Source of the DNA: an uncultured Ezakiella sp.
GTDB lineage: Bacteria > Bacillota > Clostridia > Tissierellales > Peptoniphilaceae
Assembly (NCBI GenBank): GCA_947293975.1
Contig: CAMYPV010000067.1
Span: 1-6,077 of the forward strand
Direction: 5' to 3'
DNA: 6,077 nt
Below are positions 1-5,610 of this stretch, piece after piece. Positions within the stretch are counted from its first letter, which is position 1. Each line of letters begins with the position of its first letter. The notes beneath the pieces were generated by a model that saw only the letters and a list, made by a program, of their open reading frames with translations, searched no databases and was not told the DNA's origin. The position numbers and the translations under genes were made by a program.

Positions 1-7
1 TTTGCAC

Positions 8-35
8 AAAAAAATCGAGGGCATGCCTCGATTTT
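8..35 (-). terminator. Rho-independent terminator of the operon
   Basis: A 10-bp stem (AAAATCGAGG with CCTCGATTTT, 11-20 against 26-35) has a 5-base loop and is followed on the minus strand by a T run through position 8. It lies 16 bases after the TAG stop of arsS and 5 bases after the SECIS candidate. The plus strand also reads into T-rich sequence, so it may work in both directions for a convergent gene to the left. Nothing else is seen in bases 1-51. Confidence 0.9.
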
Positions 36-40
36 GTTTT

Positions 41-55
41 TTAGGAAACTCCTAA
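41..55 (-). promoter_or_regulatory. Candidate bacterial SECIS element of arsS
   Basis: On the transcript UUAGGA pairs with UCCUAA (six base pairs) around a 3-nt loop GUU. The loop's first base is G and is the 21st nucleotide after the UGA at 70-72, within the 16-37 nt window and loop-G rule described for bacterial SECIS elements bound by SelB. The real TAG stop (52-54) lies inside the 5' arm of the stem. A weak extension by UU/AA pairs across a GA bulge is possible. Confidence 0.72.
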
Positions 56-1014
56 TCAAGCGCGCCTCCTCAGGAAGATCCTGCGCCTGCTGTGCATCCG
101 TAGCAGTGATTTAGAACGCGTATGCGTCTTTTTGTTATGCCCATTTCGAGTGCTTCGTCAATTGTTTTTGGACTGTCAATCATTCCAAGATCAATCGCCA
201 AGTTGAAGTCGCAGTCGAAAAGTCTGCCGTCATAGTTTACGCTTATCATATCTCGGCACATCAACTCGTCGATTGTGTCTGGATTAAACGCAGACACTAG
301 CTTGTTCATATAACGCACAAGATTTCCAGATCGCTTTAACCAATCATAAAATCTTCCGCTCGGATTATTTGTAATTGTATAGAGATTGTTAAAATAAATA
401 TCGTATTCTTTTAATTTTTCACGATAAATTTTTTCTAGTTCCTCTTGACTGCCAGGCAAGATCGCACCATTTGGATTAAACACGAGATTTAACTGATACT
501 TCGGATCAACACCATAGCCCATCTTGCATAGTTTTTGCAAAATTTCTATCGACTCATCATACACGCCAAGTCCGCGTTGACGATCGGTTTTTTCTCTCTC
601 GTAAAAAGGAAGCGACGCAATCAGCTCGACGCCCTTTTCCTTCATAAATTCCAAATAGCCTTCGTATTCCGGCAACAAATGGATTGTCAAATTTGTTCGC
701 ACCATAACTTTTTCGGCGTATTTTGATATTTCTTCTATCAAAAATTTGAACTGCTCACTCATCTCAGGTGCGCCGCCCGTTATGTCGAGGATTTTAAAGT
801 TTTCGCGTTTAAACAGCTCCACACATTTCTCTGCAGTTTCACGCGTCATATCCTCTTTGCGCTGAGGACTGCAACTTACATGGCAGTGTTTGCAGGCGAG
901 ATTGCATTTTCGCGTAATATTTATCTGCATTGTGGAAATCTTGTCATGTGTCCACAACACACCGCCGTCAAGACATTCGCGAAAATTAGGGATATCTGGT
1001 TTTGCTTGTTGCAT
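52..1014 (-). CDS. arsS: Radical SAM arsenosugar biosynthesis enzyme ArsS, selenocysteine-containing (UGA at 70-72)
   Basis: This radical SAM enzyme family forms a 5'-deoxyadenosyl-arsenic compound from SAM and methylated arsenite in arsenosugar synthesis. The CxxxCxxC cluster motif is at Cys37, Cys41 and Cys44 (CNLACKHCH), followed by DITGGAPEM (77-85, the GGEP-type SAM motif), RTNLT, ASLPFY with QRGLGVYDESI, LNLVFNP, FNNLYTITNNPSGRF, MCRDMISVNYDG and LFDCDFN (Cys253, Cys268), and the Cys-rich end HCYGCTAGAGSS (Cys304, Cys307). Conventional translation stops at TGA 70-72 after 314 residues. In-frame readthrough adds U-G-G-A-L-D before TAG at 52-54, giving 320 residues with Sec315 in the SS-(C/U)-GG tail position that this family fills with Cys or Sec. 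A bacterial SECIS candidate follows at once. The start ATG overlaps the AhpD-like stop by one base and lacks a clear ribosome site. The gene is last in the operon. The family call is very secure; Sec is strongly supported but unproven. Confidence 0.93.
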
Positions 1015-1349
1015 TAAAATTCTAACTGATCAATCAGTTTTTTCATTTGTGTACCATGTGCCAAAACTGCTCCGCCTGTGATAGCAGTTGCAACATGTAC
1101 AGCTTCCATTAACTCTTCGTTTGAGCATCCTGATTGCATTGATGCGTCTGTGTATGCTTCGATGCAGTATGGGCAGTGAACAGCGTGAGCGACTGCAAGT
1201 GCAATCAAGTTCTTTTCGCGAACGGTGAGCGCACCTTCAGCAAACACTTCGCCATAGTATGCCATAAATTTGTTCCATAATTCTTTTTGTAATTCTCCTA
1301 ATTCACCTTTGCCAAATGCTTCAAGGTCTTTTCTTTCATAGTATTCCAT
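1014..1349 (-). CDS. AhpD-like (carboxymuconolactone decarboxylase family) arsenosugar-associated peroxidase-like protein
   Basis: This is a 111-residue single-domain protein of the AhpD/CMD fold, recognised as the type found beside ArsS genes. The redox motif CPYC is at Cys59-Cys62, preceded by EKNLIALAVAHAV with Glu45, as in the AhpD proton-relay site. Classical AhpD has His four residues after the second Cys (CxxCxxxH); here that position is Tyr66 (CPYCIEAYT), so chemistry may differ from true alkylhydroperoxidases. Some relatives are said to replace a Cys with Sec, but both are Cys here. C-terminal GGAVLAHGTQ is a typical CMD helix. Start ATG 1349 has a strong AAGGAG. The TAA stop shares its final A with the ATG of arsS (TAATG), so the two are translationally coupled. 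A role in thiol redox support of ArsS or protection of its product is an inference. Confidence 0.86.
   Translation of the reverse strand: MEYYERKDLEAFGKGELGELQKELWNKFMAYYGEVFAEGALTVREKNLIALAVAHAVHCPYCIEAYTDASMQSGCSNEELMEAVHVATAITGGAVLAHGTQMKKLIDQLEF
1024..1039 (-). other. Small hairpin just upstream of the arsS start
   Basis: AACTGA and TCAGTT form a 6-bp stem around a 4-base loop, 10 bases before the arsS ATG and inside the last codons of the AhpD-like gene. No Shine-Dalgarno sequence is visible between it and the ATG. It may make arsS initiation depend on ribosomes finishing the upstream gene, but a chance palindrome in coding sequence cannot be excluded. Confidence 0.3.
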
Positions 1350-1355
1350 AATTTT

Positions 1356-1361
1356 CTCCTT
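1356..1361 (-). promoter_or_regulatory. Shine-Dalgarno site for AhpD-like gene
   Basis: AAGGAG on the minus strand ends 6 bases before the ATG at 1349. It is a canonical site that lets the AhpD-like gene be translated independently after the hairpin-containing gap. Confidence 0.8.
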
Positions 1362-1387
1362 TCAATTTTTATATTTTTGAAGAATGC

Positions 1388-1428
1388 AAAACCGTTTGTA
1401 CACTTGTGTGGTATACACGTGCGGTTTT
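1388..1428 (-). other. Long imperfect hairpin between nucleoside hydrolase and AhpD-like genes
   Basis: Three nested stem segments line up in the only real intergenic gap. AAAACCG (1388-1394) pairs with CGGTTTT (1422-1428), CAC (1401-1403) with GTG (1419-1421), and GTGT (1406-1409) with ACAC (1415-1418) around a 5-base loop. Two bulges (6 and 2 bases) lie on one side only. On the minus-strand transcript it begins in the TAA stop of the hydrolase and is followed by only four U, so it could be a leaky terminator, an RNA processing site or an mRNA-stability element. The remainder of the gap holds the AhpD-like ribosome site and no convincing promoter. Confidence 0.5.
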
Positions 1429-2239
1429 ATTTGTCCATTATCTTCAATATTTCTGTCATTGCATGCACGCCGTCTTTGATATATGGGGCGTTTATTTTTT
1501 TGTCGCTGCCCTCTGTCAAAAATCCACGCACCAAATTTTTGCCCAGCTTTATATTCATCTCGTGGTCTTCATACAGCTCAGGATTTGTCATATACATTGC
1601 GGCAATTACGTCCCAAAGTATCGTCTCTTCCTCATCATAACGATCCACAAAGTCATCAAGCCATCTTAAGAGATGATCCTTGATATAATTTAGATATTTG
1701 CTCTTATATATTGTATCCTTTGTAATCTTGTACCTGTGAGGCATGCAATTGTTTCCTGTAATTATATTTACATTGTCAATCGCCTTTAAGACTTCAATTG
1801 TCGACAGATAGTCAACCGACAGATTAAGCTCGTCCATAATCATCTTTTTAAAATGCAGCTCCTCGGTAATGCCTCCCATCAGAGTAATCGACTTTACACG
1901 CTTTGGATCCATTCCAAAATCGAGTGCCTTTCTGGTGTTTGTGGTTGAGCCAAGGCTTAGTATGTTAACATCGTCAACTGTGTTTACAAGCTCTGCGATT
2001 TTTTTGCCGGCGTCGTTAAAATAATAGCCGCCCTGTGCAAGTGGCAAATCGATTTTTAAATCTTCCCACATCTTTTGTGTAGACTTCCAAACACTCAGCT
2101 CGTCGCTGTTTCCAAGGCTCGTTGTAACTTGGATTATCTCGACCTCTGGCACGCTCATCAAAAAGAACAGTGCAAACGCATCGTCAACATCACAGCCCTT
2201 TACATTAATTGTGTTGTCAAAATCGACTATTACTTTCAT
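1427..2239 (-). CDS. Nucleoside hydrolase (IUNH family)
   Basis: This is a 270-residue member of the inosine-uridine preferring nucleoside hydrolase fold, which cleaves the N-glycosidic bond of nucleosides using a Ca2+ bound by aspartates. The N-terminus reads DFDNT then GCDVDDAFAL: Asp6, Asp8, Asp19 and Asp20 correspond to the DxDPGxDDA calcium site, but with a longer spacer seen in one subgroup of the family. Other motifs are GNS (43-45), LSLGSTTN (94-101), LMGG (120-123), ELNLSVD (137-143, the ExNxxxD substrate and metal motif) and LWD (218-220) near the C-terminus, where classical members have HD. The Trp in place of His argues for a substrate differing from inosine or uridine. The gene overlaps the upstream one in an ATGA arrangement and ends in TAA at the foot of a hairpin. 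In context it could release adenine from a 5'-deoxyadenosyl-arsenic product of ArsS; this is an inference. Confidence 0.86.
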   Translation of the reverse strand: MKVIVDFDNTINVKGCDVDDAFALFFLMSVPEVEIIQVTTSLGNSDELSVWKSTQKMWEDLKIDLPLAQGGYYFNDAGKKIAELVNTVDDVNILSLGSTTNTRKALDFGMDPKRVKSITLMGGITEELHFKKMIMDELNLSVDYLSTIEVLKAIDNVNIITGNNCMPHRYKITKDTIYKSKYLNYIKDHLLRWLDDFVDRYDEEETILWDVIAAMYMTNPELYEDHEMNIKLGKNLVRGFLTEGSDKKINAPYIKDGVHAMTEILKIMDK

Positions 2240-2664
2240 ATTATTTCCTCCAAAATTTCAATTGCAGTAAAAATTGCCTTTGGGCAAATCGTTTGAATTT
2301 TACCCTCTTCAAATGCTTTTGAAATATTATTTCCCTCATTAACATTCATGCCCAATAAATCACCGCAATTAATCGCGCCCATTTGCTCTTTAAATTTGCT
2401 TGTAAAAATATGCGACGACTTTATAAGGTCGACCTTTGAATCGTCATCCATTCCGCCCTTTAAAAGCCCCAAAACCATCAAACCTGCAACAACTGCGCCG
2501 CATGTTGACGCGTTGTAATGCCCAAGCTCAAATGGCTGCGAGATGTTTTTTGCAATCTCCAAATCAATGCCAGTTTTATCCACAAAATGCATCATCACAA
2601 CTTGCGAACAGTTGTAACCCTCTTGCATCCAATCTAAAATTTTCTTCTTATCACTATCTAACAT
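2236..2664 (-). CDS. C_GCAxxG_C_C family protein
   Basis: This is a 142-residue small soluble protein of the C_GCAxxG_C_C family, whose biochemical role is not established. The conserved cysteines are visible in order: Cys19 in EGYNCSQ, Cys55 in TCGAVVAG (the family's central motif), Cys100 in INC, and Cys127 in TICPKA. The hydrophobic GLMVLGLL following the central motif is also typical. Four spaced Cys with conserved glycines suggest metal or redox chemistry. The start ATG at 2664 follows GGAGAAGG at a suitable distance and overlaps the HdrD-like gene by 11 nt. The stop is the ATGA type: TGA at 2236-2238 shares bases with the ATG of the nucleoside hydrolase, and the downstream codons AAG TAA exclude Sec readthrough. 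The closeness to the HdrD-like protein suggests a partnership, possibly as electron acceptor. Confidence 0.83.
   Translation of the reverse strand: MLDSDKKKILDWMQEGYNCSQVVMMHFVDKTGIDLEIAKNISQPFELGHYNASTCGAVVAGLMVLGLLKGGMDDDSKVDLIKSSHIFTSKFKEQMGAINCGDLLGMNVNEGNNISKAFEEGKIQTICPKAIFTAIEILEEII
2247..2251 (-). promoter_or_regulatory. Shine-Dalgarno site for nucleoside hydrolase
   Basis: The minus strand reads GGAGG inside the last codons of the C_GCAxxG gene, 7 bases before the ATG at 2239. It confirms that start and shows independent ribosome loading in addition to the ATGA coupling. Confidence 0.75.
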
Positions 2665-3613
2665 TGTGCCTTCTCCACTTAATCTTCAAAACATTCTTCG
2701 CATAATCGGCACTTGGTTTTTCATGCACGCCAATTATCTCCGACAAAAAGTTCTTAACATTCTTTACGCCCGATTTTTCAAACACGCCTGCGCAGGTCGA
2801 ACAGTATGTGTACATATTATCCGCATCAATCTCCACTACCTTCTCGTGCGAAGCCTTTACCAAATCACCCTCGTGCTTCACAGCGCCTCCGCCCATTCCG
2901 CAGCAATTAATCTTTCTAAATGTCGCCGTCTTCGTATTATCGGCAAACTTTTTAATATTGTCAAATATCGGGGTATCAAATCTCTCAGAGCAAGGGAAAA
3001 ACACATTCGCCTCTTCAGTAATCTCTTCGCCCACGCCAATTTCAATTAAGTACTCGTACGGGTCAATAATTTCTATGTCGTCGTAACGGTTCTTTAAGAA
3101 GTGATAGCAATTTGGGCAGCAGCAAATCAGTCTCTCGACTCCCTTGTCGCGAAATAGCTTGTCGATGTATTTCATCTTTGGGTTTGCGCCCATCTCTTCA
3201 ACTGGTTTTTTGCAGCAGTCCACCGAAAAATCCACGCCACGCTCCTCGCAAATCTGTATCATCTTCTCGCAAGTTTCTGGCAAAAATCCCGGATAATTGC
3301 AGCCCAAAAACAAAAGCGTCTTTGATGGCTTTTTGCTATTGTTTTTCAATTTGTAATTGTTCTTCATAAACTCAGTTGCAAAAGTCCCCTTCGGATTTTC
3401 TCTTCTCATCTCAAGCGCAATATCACGCCCCGACAAATCTTTTGGGCAAACTTTTTTGCATCTGTCGCACAAAAAACAAGAGTATCTCAAGTCCTCTCTC
3501 GAACAAAAATCCAAGAGATTCATATCGTATTTTGCAAGAAAATCGCAGTTCTTCTTGCACGCATCGCATTTGATGCACTCCTCTTGTGTGCGCTTAATTT
3601 CACTTGCCGTCAT
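2654..3613 (-). CDS. HdrD-like Fe-S protein with two CCG domains
   Basis: This is a roughly 319-residue soluble redox protein related to heterodisulfide reductase subunit D, GlpC and LutA-type proteins. Numbered from the ATG at 3613, the N-terminus has two 4Fe-4S motifs of CxxCxxCxxxC form at Cys13/16/19/23 and Cys46/49/52/56, the second followed by Pro. Two CCG domains follow: Cys105, Cys133-134, CPNC at 166-169; and Cys208, Cys237-238 in CCGMGGG, with CSTC at 271-274. CCG domains bind non-cubane or cubane Fe-S clusters and act in disulfide chemistry in known relatives. No flavin domain or membrane helix is seen, so it probably takes electrons from a partner protein. It overlaps the upstream glycosyltransferase gene by 14 nt and the downstream C_GCAxxG gene by 11 nt. 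All expected Cys are encoded as Cys, with no Sec. The exact substrate is unknown; reduction of an arsenic, selenium or thiol intermediate in the pathway is an inference. Confidence 0.85.
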   Translation of the reverse strand: MTASEIKRTQEECIKCDACKKNCDFLAKYDMNLLDFCSREDLRYSCFLCDRCKKVCPKDLSGRDIALEMRRENPKGTFATEFMKNNYKLKNNSKKPSKTLLFLGCNYPGFLPETCEKMIQICEERGVDFSVDCCKKPVEEMGANPKMKYIDKLFRDKGVERLICCCPNCYHFLKNRYDDIEIIDPYEYLIEIGVGEEITEEANVFFPCSERFDTPIFDNIKKFADNTKTATFRKINCCGMGGGAVKHEGDLVKASHEKVVEIDADNMYTYCSTCAGVFEKSGVKNVKNFLSEIIGVHEKPSADYAKNVLKIKWRRHNVR

Positions 3614-4283
3614 ATTCTTCATACTCCTTGTGAATTTGTTTTATGTTCTCGCCCCTTCTATGTCGTTGTTGTAGCTTTTGCATTTTCCACAGAGTTTTTA
3701 CAGCGCCCTCGTCAAAGCGCCTTGCAGATGTAATGATCGGAAGATTTATCAAACGAATCGGCTTTTTGATTGCCTTTAGATCCATCGAAAGTTGATAGTC
3801 TTCCATAATAGGTATATCTTTGTAACCGCCAAGCTCGTTAAAAAGCTCGCGTTTAATGAAAATGCCCTGATCTCCAAAGGCAATTTTTCTAAACAAAACG
3901 CGATGAGCCGTCGAAAAAAATCCGCCGATTTTTAACGCAAGCTTGTTCGAATCAAATTTAATTCTAAAACAGCCCGCATCGTAGCCGGAATTTTCGATTG
4001 CAATTACAGAATTGGGGTCGAGTTTTGAATCTGCATGCACAAACCACAGATACTCGGTCGTTGCATAACAACTCGCAGCGTTCATCTGTGGTCCACGCAG
4101 TTTTGTCTCTTGAATTTTTGGATAATTTATCATGTCAAAAGTCCCGTCGGTACTAAATCCGTCAGAAAAAATCACGTCAAAATCGCCCTTAAGCTTCTTA
4201 AGTTCGCCTTCGATTGATTGAATATTTTTCGCCTCATTATAAGTCGGAATTATTATCGTTACTCTTTTTGACAACCAAATCAC
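3600..4283 (-). CDS. Family 2 glycosyltransferase, rSAM/selenodomain-associated transferase 2 type
   Basis: This is a GT-A fold glycosyltransferase of about 227 residues that should be cytoplasmic or peripheral to the membrane. Visible motifs are VTIIIPTYNE at the N-terminus, FSDGFSTDGT (nucleotide-sugar Asp), RGPQMN, the metal-site motif FVHADS, AFGDQGIF, and GGYKDIPIMEDYQLS with the MED motif. A basic C-terminal helix follows. The RG-QMN, HADS, FGDQ and MED combination matches the TIGR04283-like group that co-occurs with ArsS-type radical SAM genes; this is recognised from memory, not searched. There is no ATG. GTG at 4283 lies 7 nt after a weak AAGAAAG, and TTG at 4286 or 4274 are alternatives. 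All overlap the TVP38 gene, so translation is probably coupled to it. The TGA stop is a true stop, since the next codons read AAT TAA. Donor and acceptor sugars are unknown; in context the product of ArsS plus the hydrolase is a candidate acceptor. Confidence 0.85.
   Translation of the reverse strand: MIWLSKRVTIIIPTYNEAKNIQSIEGELKKLKGDFDVIFSDGFSTDGTFDMINYPKIQETKLRGPQMNAASCYATTEYLWFVHADSKLDPNSVIAIENSGYDAGCFRIKFDSNKLALKIGGFFSTAHRVLFRKIAFGDQGIFIKRELFNELGGYKDIPIMEDYQLSMDLKAIKKPIRLINLPIITSARRFDEGAVKTLWKMQKLQQRHRRGENIKQIHKEYEEYDGK
3624..3629 (-). promoter_or_regulatory. Shine-Dalgarno site deciding HdrD-like start
   Basis: The minus strand carries AAGGAG here. The first ATG (3622) is only one base away, which is too close for normal initiation. 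The next in-frame ATG at 3613 is 10 bases away and is the more plausible start. Confidence 0.55.
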
Positions 4284-4932
4284 CAAAATACTTTCTTGTA
4301 AAAATTACTGGCACAATTATTATAAGCGCAAGCATCACAGCCGCAATTATAAACGAACTGCTATTAGGTTCAAGCATCTTGTCGCCAAAATTTAAAAATA
4401 TCATTGTGCCTGGGATAATACCAATAACCGACGATGCCATATGCACCCAAAATTTGACATTGGTAACCCCCGCCAAATAATTTGAAAGGCTAAAGCTTAC
4501 AATCGGCATAATCCTCATTATCGTAAGAACAATAAACAGAGATTTTTGATCCTCTGTGAGGAGTTTTTCTTTTAATTTGCCGCTTACTCTGTTTAGTATA
4601 AGTTTACCCACAAATTCCTTGGCGATATATCTGGACAGAAAATAAATGACAACTACATTTATCATTGCCCCAACCATTGTTAGGAGTGTCCCCTTCCAAA
4701 ATCCGTACATAACGCCGCCTGCAAAAGCAATTACAGGAACGGGAAACATAAAAATCGGAAGCACCACCCAACAAAGTATATATATTAATTCGCCCCACAC
4801 GCCGTAGCTGTGTACAAAATCACGAATGTGTTCAAACTTTGCATATCTTGCAAAATAAATTGTGCCAGCTATGATTACAAGGCTTATTAATATTTTAATT
4901 ATTTTTTGAATCGTTCTTTTCTTGCTTTGCAT
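4237..4932 (-). CDS. TVP38/TMEM64 family membrane protein (second of tandem pair)
   Basis: This is a 231-residue paralogue of the preceding protein in the same VTT/DedA superfamily. It has a Lys-rich N-terminus, a helix at about 11-29, a Pro-containing hydrophobic stretch at about 47-73 (VLPIFMFPVPVIAFAGG), a helix at about 80-100, the signature R-IMP-x6-SNYLAGVT at about 140-157, then G-IIPGTMIF, and a final helix at about 193-211. The upstream in-frame start at 4974 is a TTG with no family-like sequence after it. The tandem ATGs at 4935 and 4932 follow AAGAAG and lead straight into the basic N-terminus, so 4932 is chosen and 4935 is equally possible. The gene overlaps its upstream partner by 38 nt and the glycosyltransferase gene downstream by about 47 nt, pointing to coupled translation. 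A joint or heteromeric role for the two TVP38 proteins is an inference. Confidence 0.87.
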   Translation of the reverse strand: MQSKKRTIQKIIKILISLVIIAGTIYFARYAKFEHIRDFVHSYGVWGELIYILCWVVLPIFMFPVPVIAFAGGVMYGFWKGTLLTMVGAMINVVVIYFLSRYIAKEFVGKLILNRVSGKLKEKLLTEDQKSLFIVLTIMRIMPIVSFSLSNYLAGVTNVKFWVHMASSVIGIIPGTMIFLNFGDKMLEPNSSSFIIAAVMLALIIIVPVIFTRKYFGDLVVKKSNDNNSDL

Positions 4933-5599
4933 CATACATCTTCTTGAGCATAGCAACAACAGCAGAGCCGCCAAACAAAATCAATAGACCAATGAACATC
5001 TTTTGTGCTCCACCTGTCAATTGACCGCCTGCATAAGAATAAATGATTGTTGCTGGGAATTGACCAATACCTGTTGCAATAAAGAATTTCCAGAATCCAA
5101 TTGGTGTTAAACCAGCAAAATAGCTTACAATGTCAAATGGAATAAATGGTAAAAGTCTTGCAATAACAATTGCGTTTGTGCCGTATCTGTCGAAGAATTT
5201 TTCGATATGTTCAACAGCTGAGTTTGAATTCAATTTAACAACGATGTCGCGGCCAATGATTCTTGCAATGTAGAAACACATCGCAGCACCAACCATTGAT
5301 GAAGTCCATGACAAAATTGCACCTCTCCACCATCCCCAAATTGCAGCATTTGATAATGTGATAAAAAATGCAGGGATAGGTGAGATAATTGATTGCAAAA
5401 TCATCAACAAGAACGAAACTGCAACAGCATATCCGCCGAAGCTTCTGATGTACTCAATAACATTGTTTATGTCTGTGGTAAATAGAGTGTTAACAGATGT
5501 GTTAACCCAGTTCTTAACACTTGGCACTAGAAGATATACAAGTGCGCAGACAATTACAATACCCAAAAGTATATACCTATTTCTCTTAGCTTTGTTCAT
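4895..5599 (-). CDS. TVP38/TMEM64 family membrane protein (first of tandem pair)
   Basis: This is a 234-residue integral membrane protein of the TVP38/TMEM64 branch of the DedA (VTT, SNARE-associated) superfamily. Members of the superfamily are linked to lipid scrambling or ion-coupled transport, but the substrate here is unknown. One hydrophobic helix spans about residues 9-27. A Pro-rich possible re-entrant stretch follows at about 60-90 (ISPIPAFFITLSNAAIWGWW), and a helix with GAAMCFYIAR runs to about 114. The family hallmark R-LLPFIPFD-VSYFAGLT lies at about 148-164, followed by the G-x-x-PATIIY region at 178-187, a last helix at about 201-218 and a charged Lys/Asp-rich cytoplasmic tail. 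The length is normal for the family. The ATG at 5599 is supported by AGGAGG. The 3' end overlaps the second TVP38-type gene by 38 nt. Confidence 0.88.
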   Translation of the reverse strand: MNKAKRNRYILLGIVIVCALVYLLVPSVKNWVNTSVNTLFTTDINNVIEYIRSFGGYAVAVSFLLMILQSIISPIPAFFITLSNAAIWGWWRGAILSWTSSMVGAAMCFYIARIIGRDIVVKLNSNSAVEHIEKFFDRYGTNAIVIARLLPFIPFDIVSYFAGLTPIGFWKFFIATGIGQFPATIIYSYAGGQLTGGAQKMFIGLLILFGGSAVVAMLKKMYDAKQEKNDSKNN

Positions 5600-5604
5600 A
5601 ACAA

Positions 5605-5610
5605 CCTCCT
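5605..5610 (-). promoter_or_regulatory. Strong Shine-Dalgarno site for first TVP38-type gene
   Basis: The minus strand reads AGGAGG five to six bases before the ATG at 5599. It overlaps the TAG stop of the upstream kinase-like gene, so the two reading frames are effectively coupled. This is the best ribosome site in the window and fixes the start of the downstream gene. Confidence 0.8.

Noticed and set aside
1350..1390. A promoter for ahpD-like/arsS in the gap (TTGCAT and TATAAA strings)
   Set aside because: The two boxes are only about 10 bases apart, so they do not form a normal -35/-10 pair.
1388..1428. Intergenic hairpin as a second SECIS element
   Set aside because: The adjacent stop is TAA and no in-frame TGA lies a suitable distance upstream.
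2236..2238. TGA stop of the C_GCAxxG gene as a possible Sec codon
   Set aside because: It is followed by AAG TAA, it is part of an ATGA overlap with the next gene, and all four family Cys are already present upstream.
3600..3602. TGA stop of the glycosyltransferase as a possible second Sec codon
   Set aside because: The next codons read AAT then TAA, so readthrough would add only Asn, and the protein already reaches the family's expected C-terminus.
2666..3674. Long plus-strand open frames opposite the HdrD-like gene
   Set aside because: They are antisense to a gene with complete, ordered Cys motifs, have no ribosome sites and show no recognisable domain.
4930..4974. Longer N-terminus for the second TVP38-type protein starting at 4974
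   Set aside because: The start codon would be TTG without a ribosome site and the added residues (MAALLLLLCSRRC) are just the out-of-frame reading of the preceding gene.
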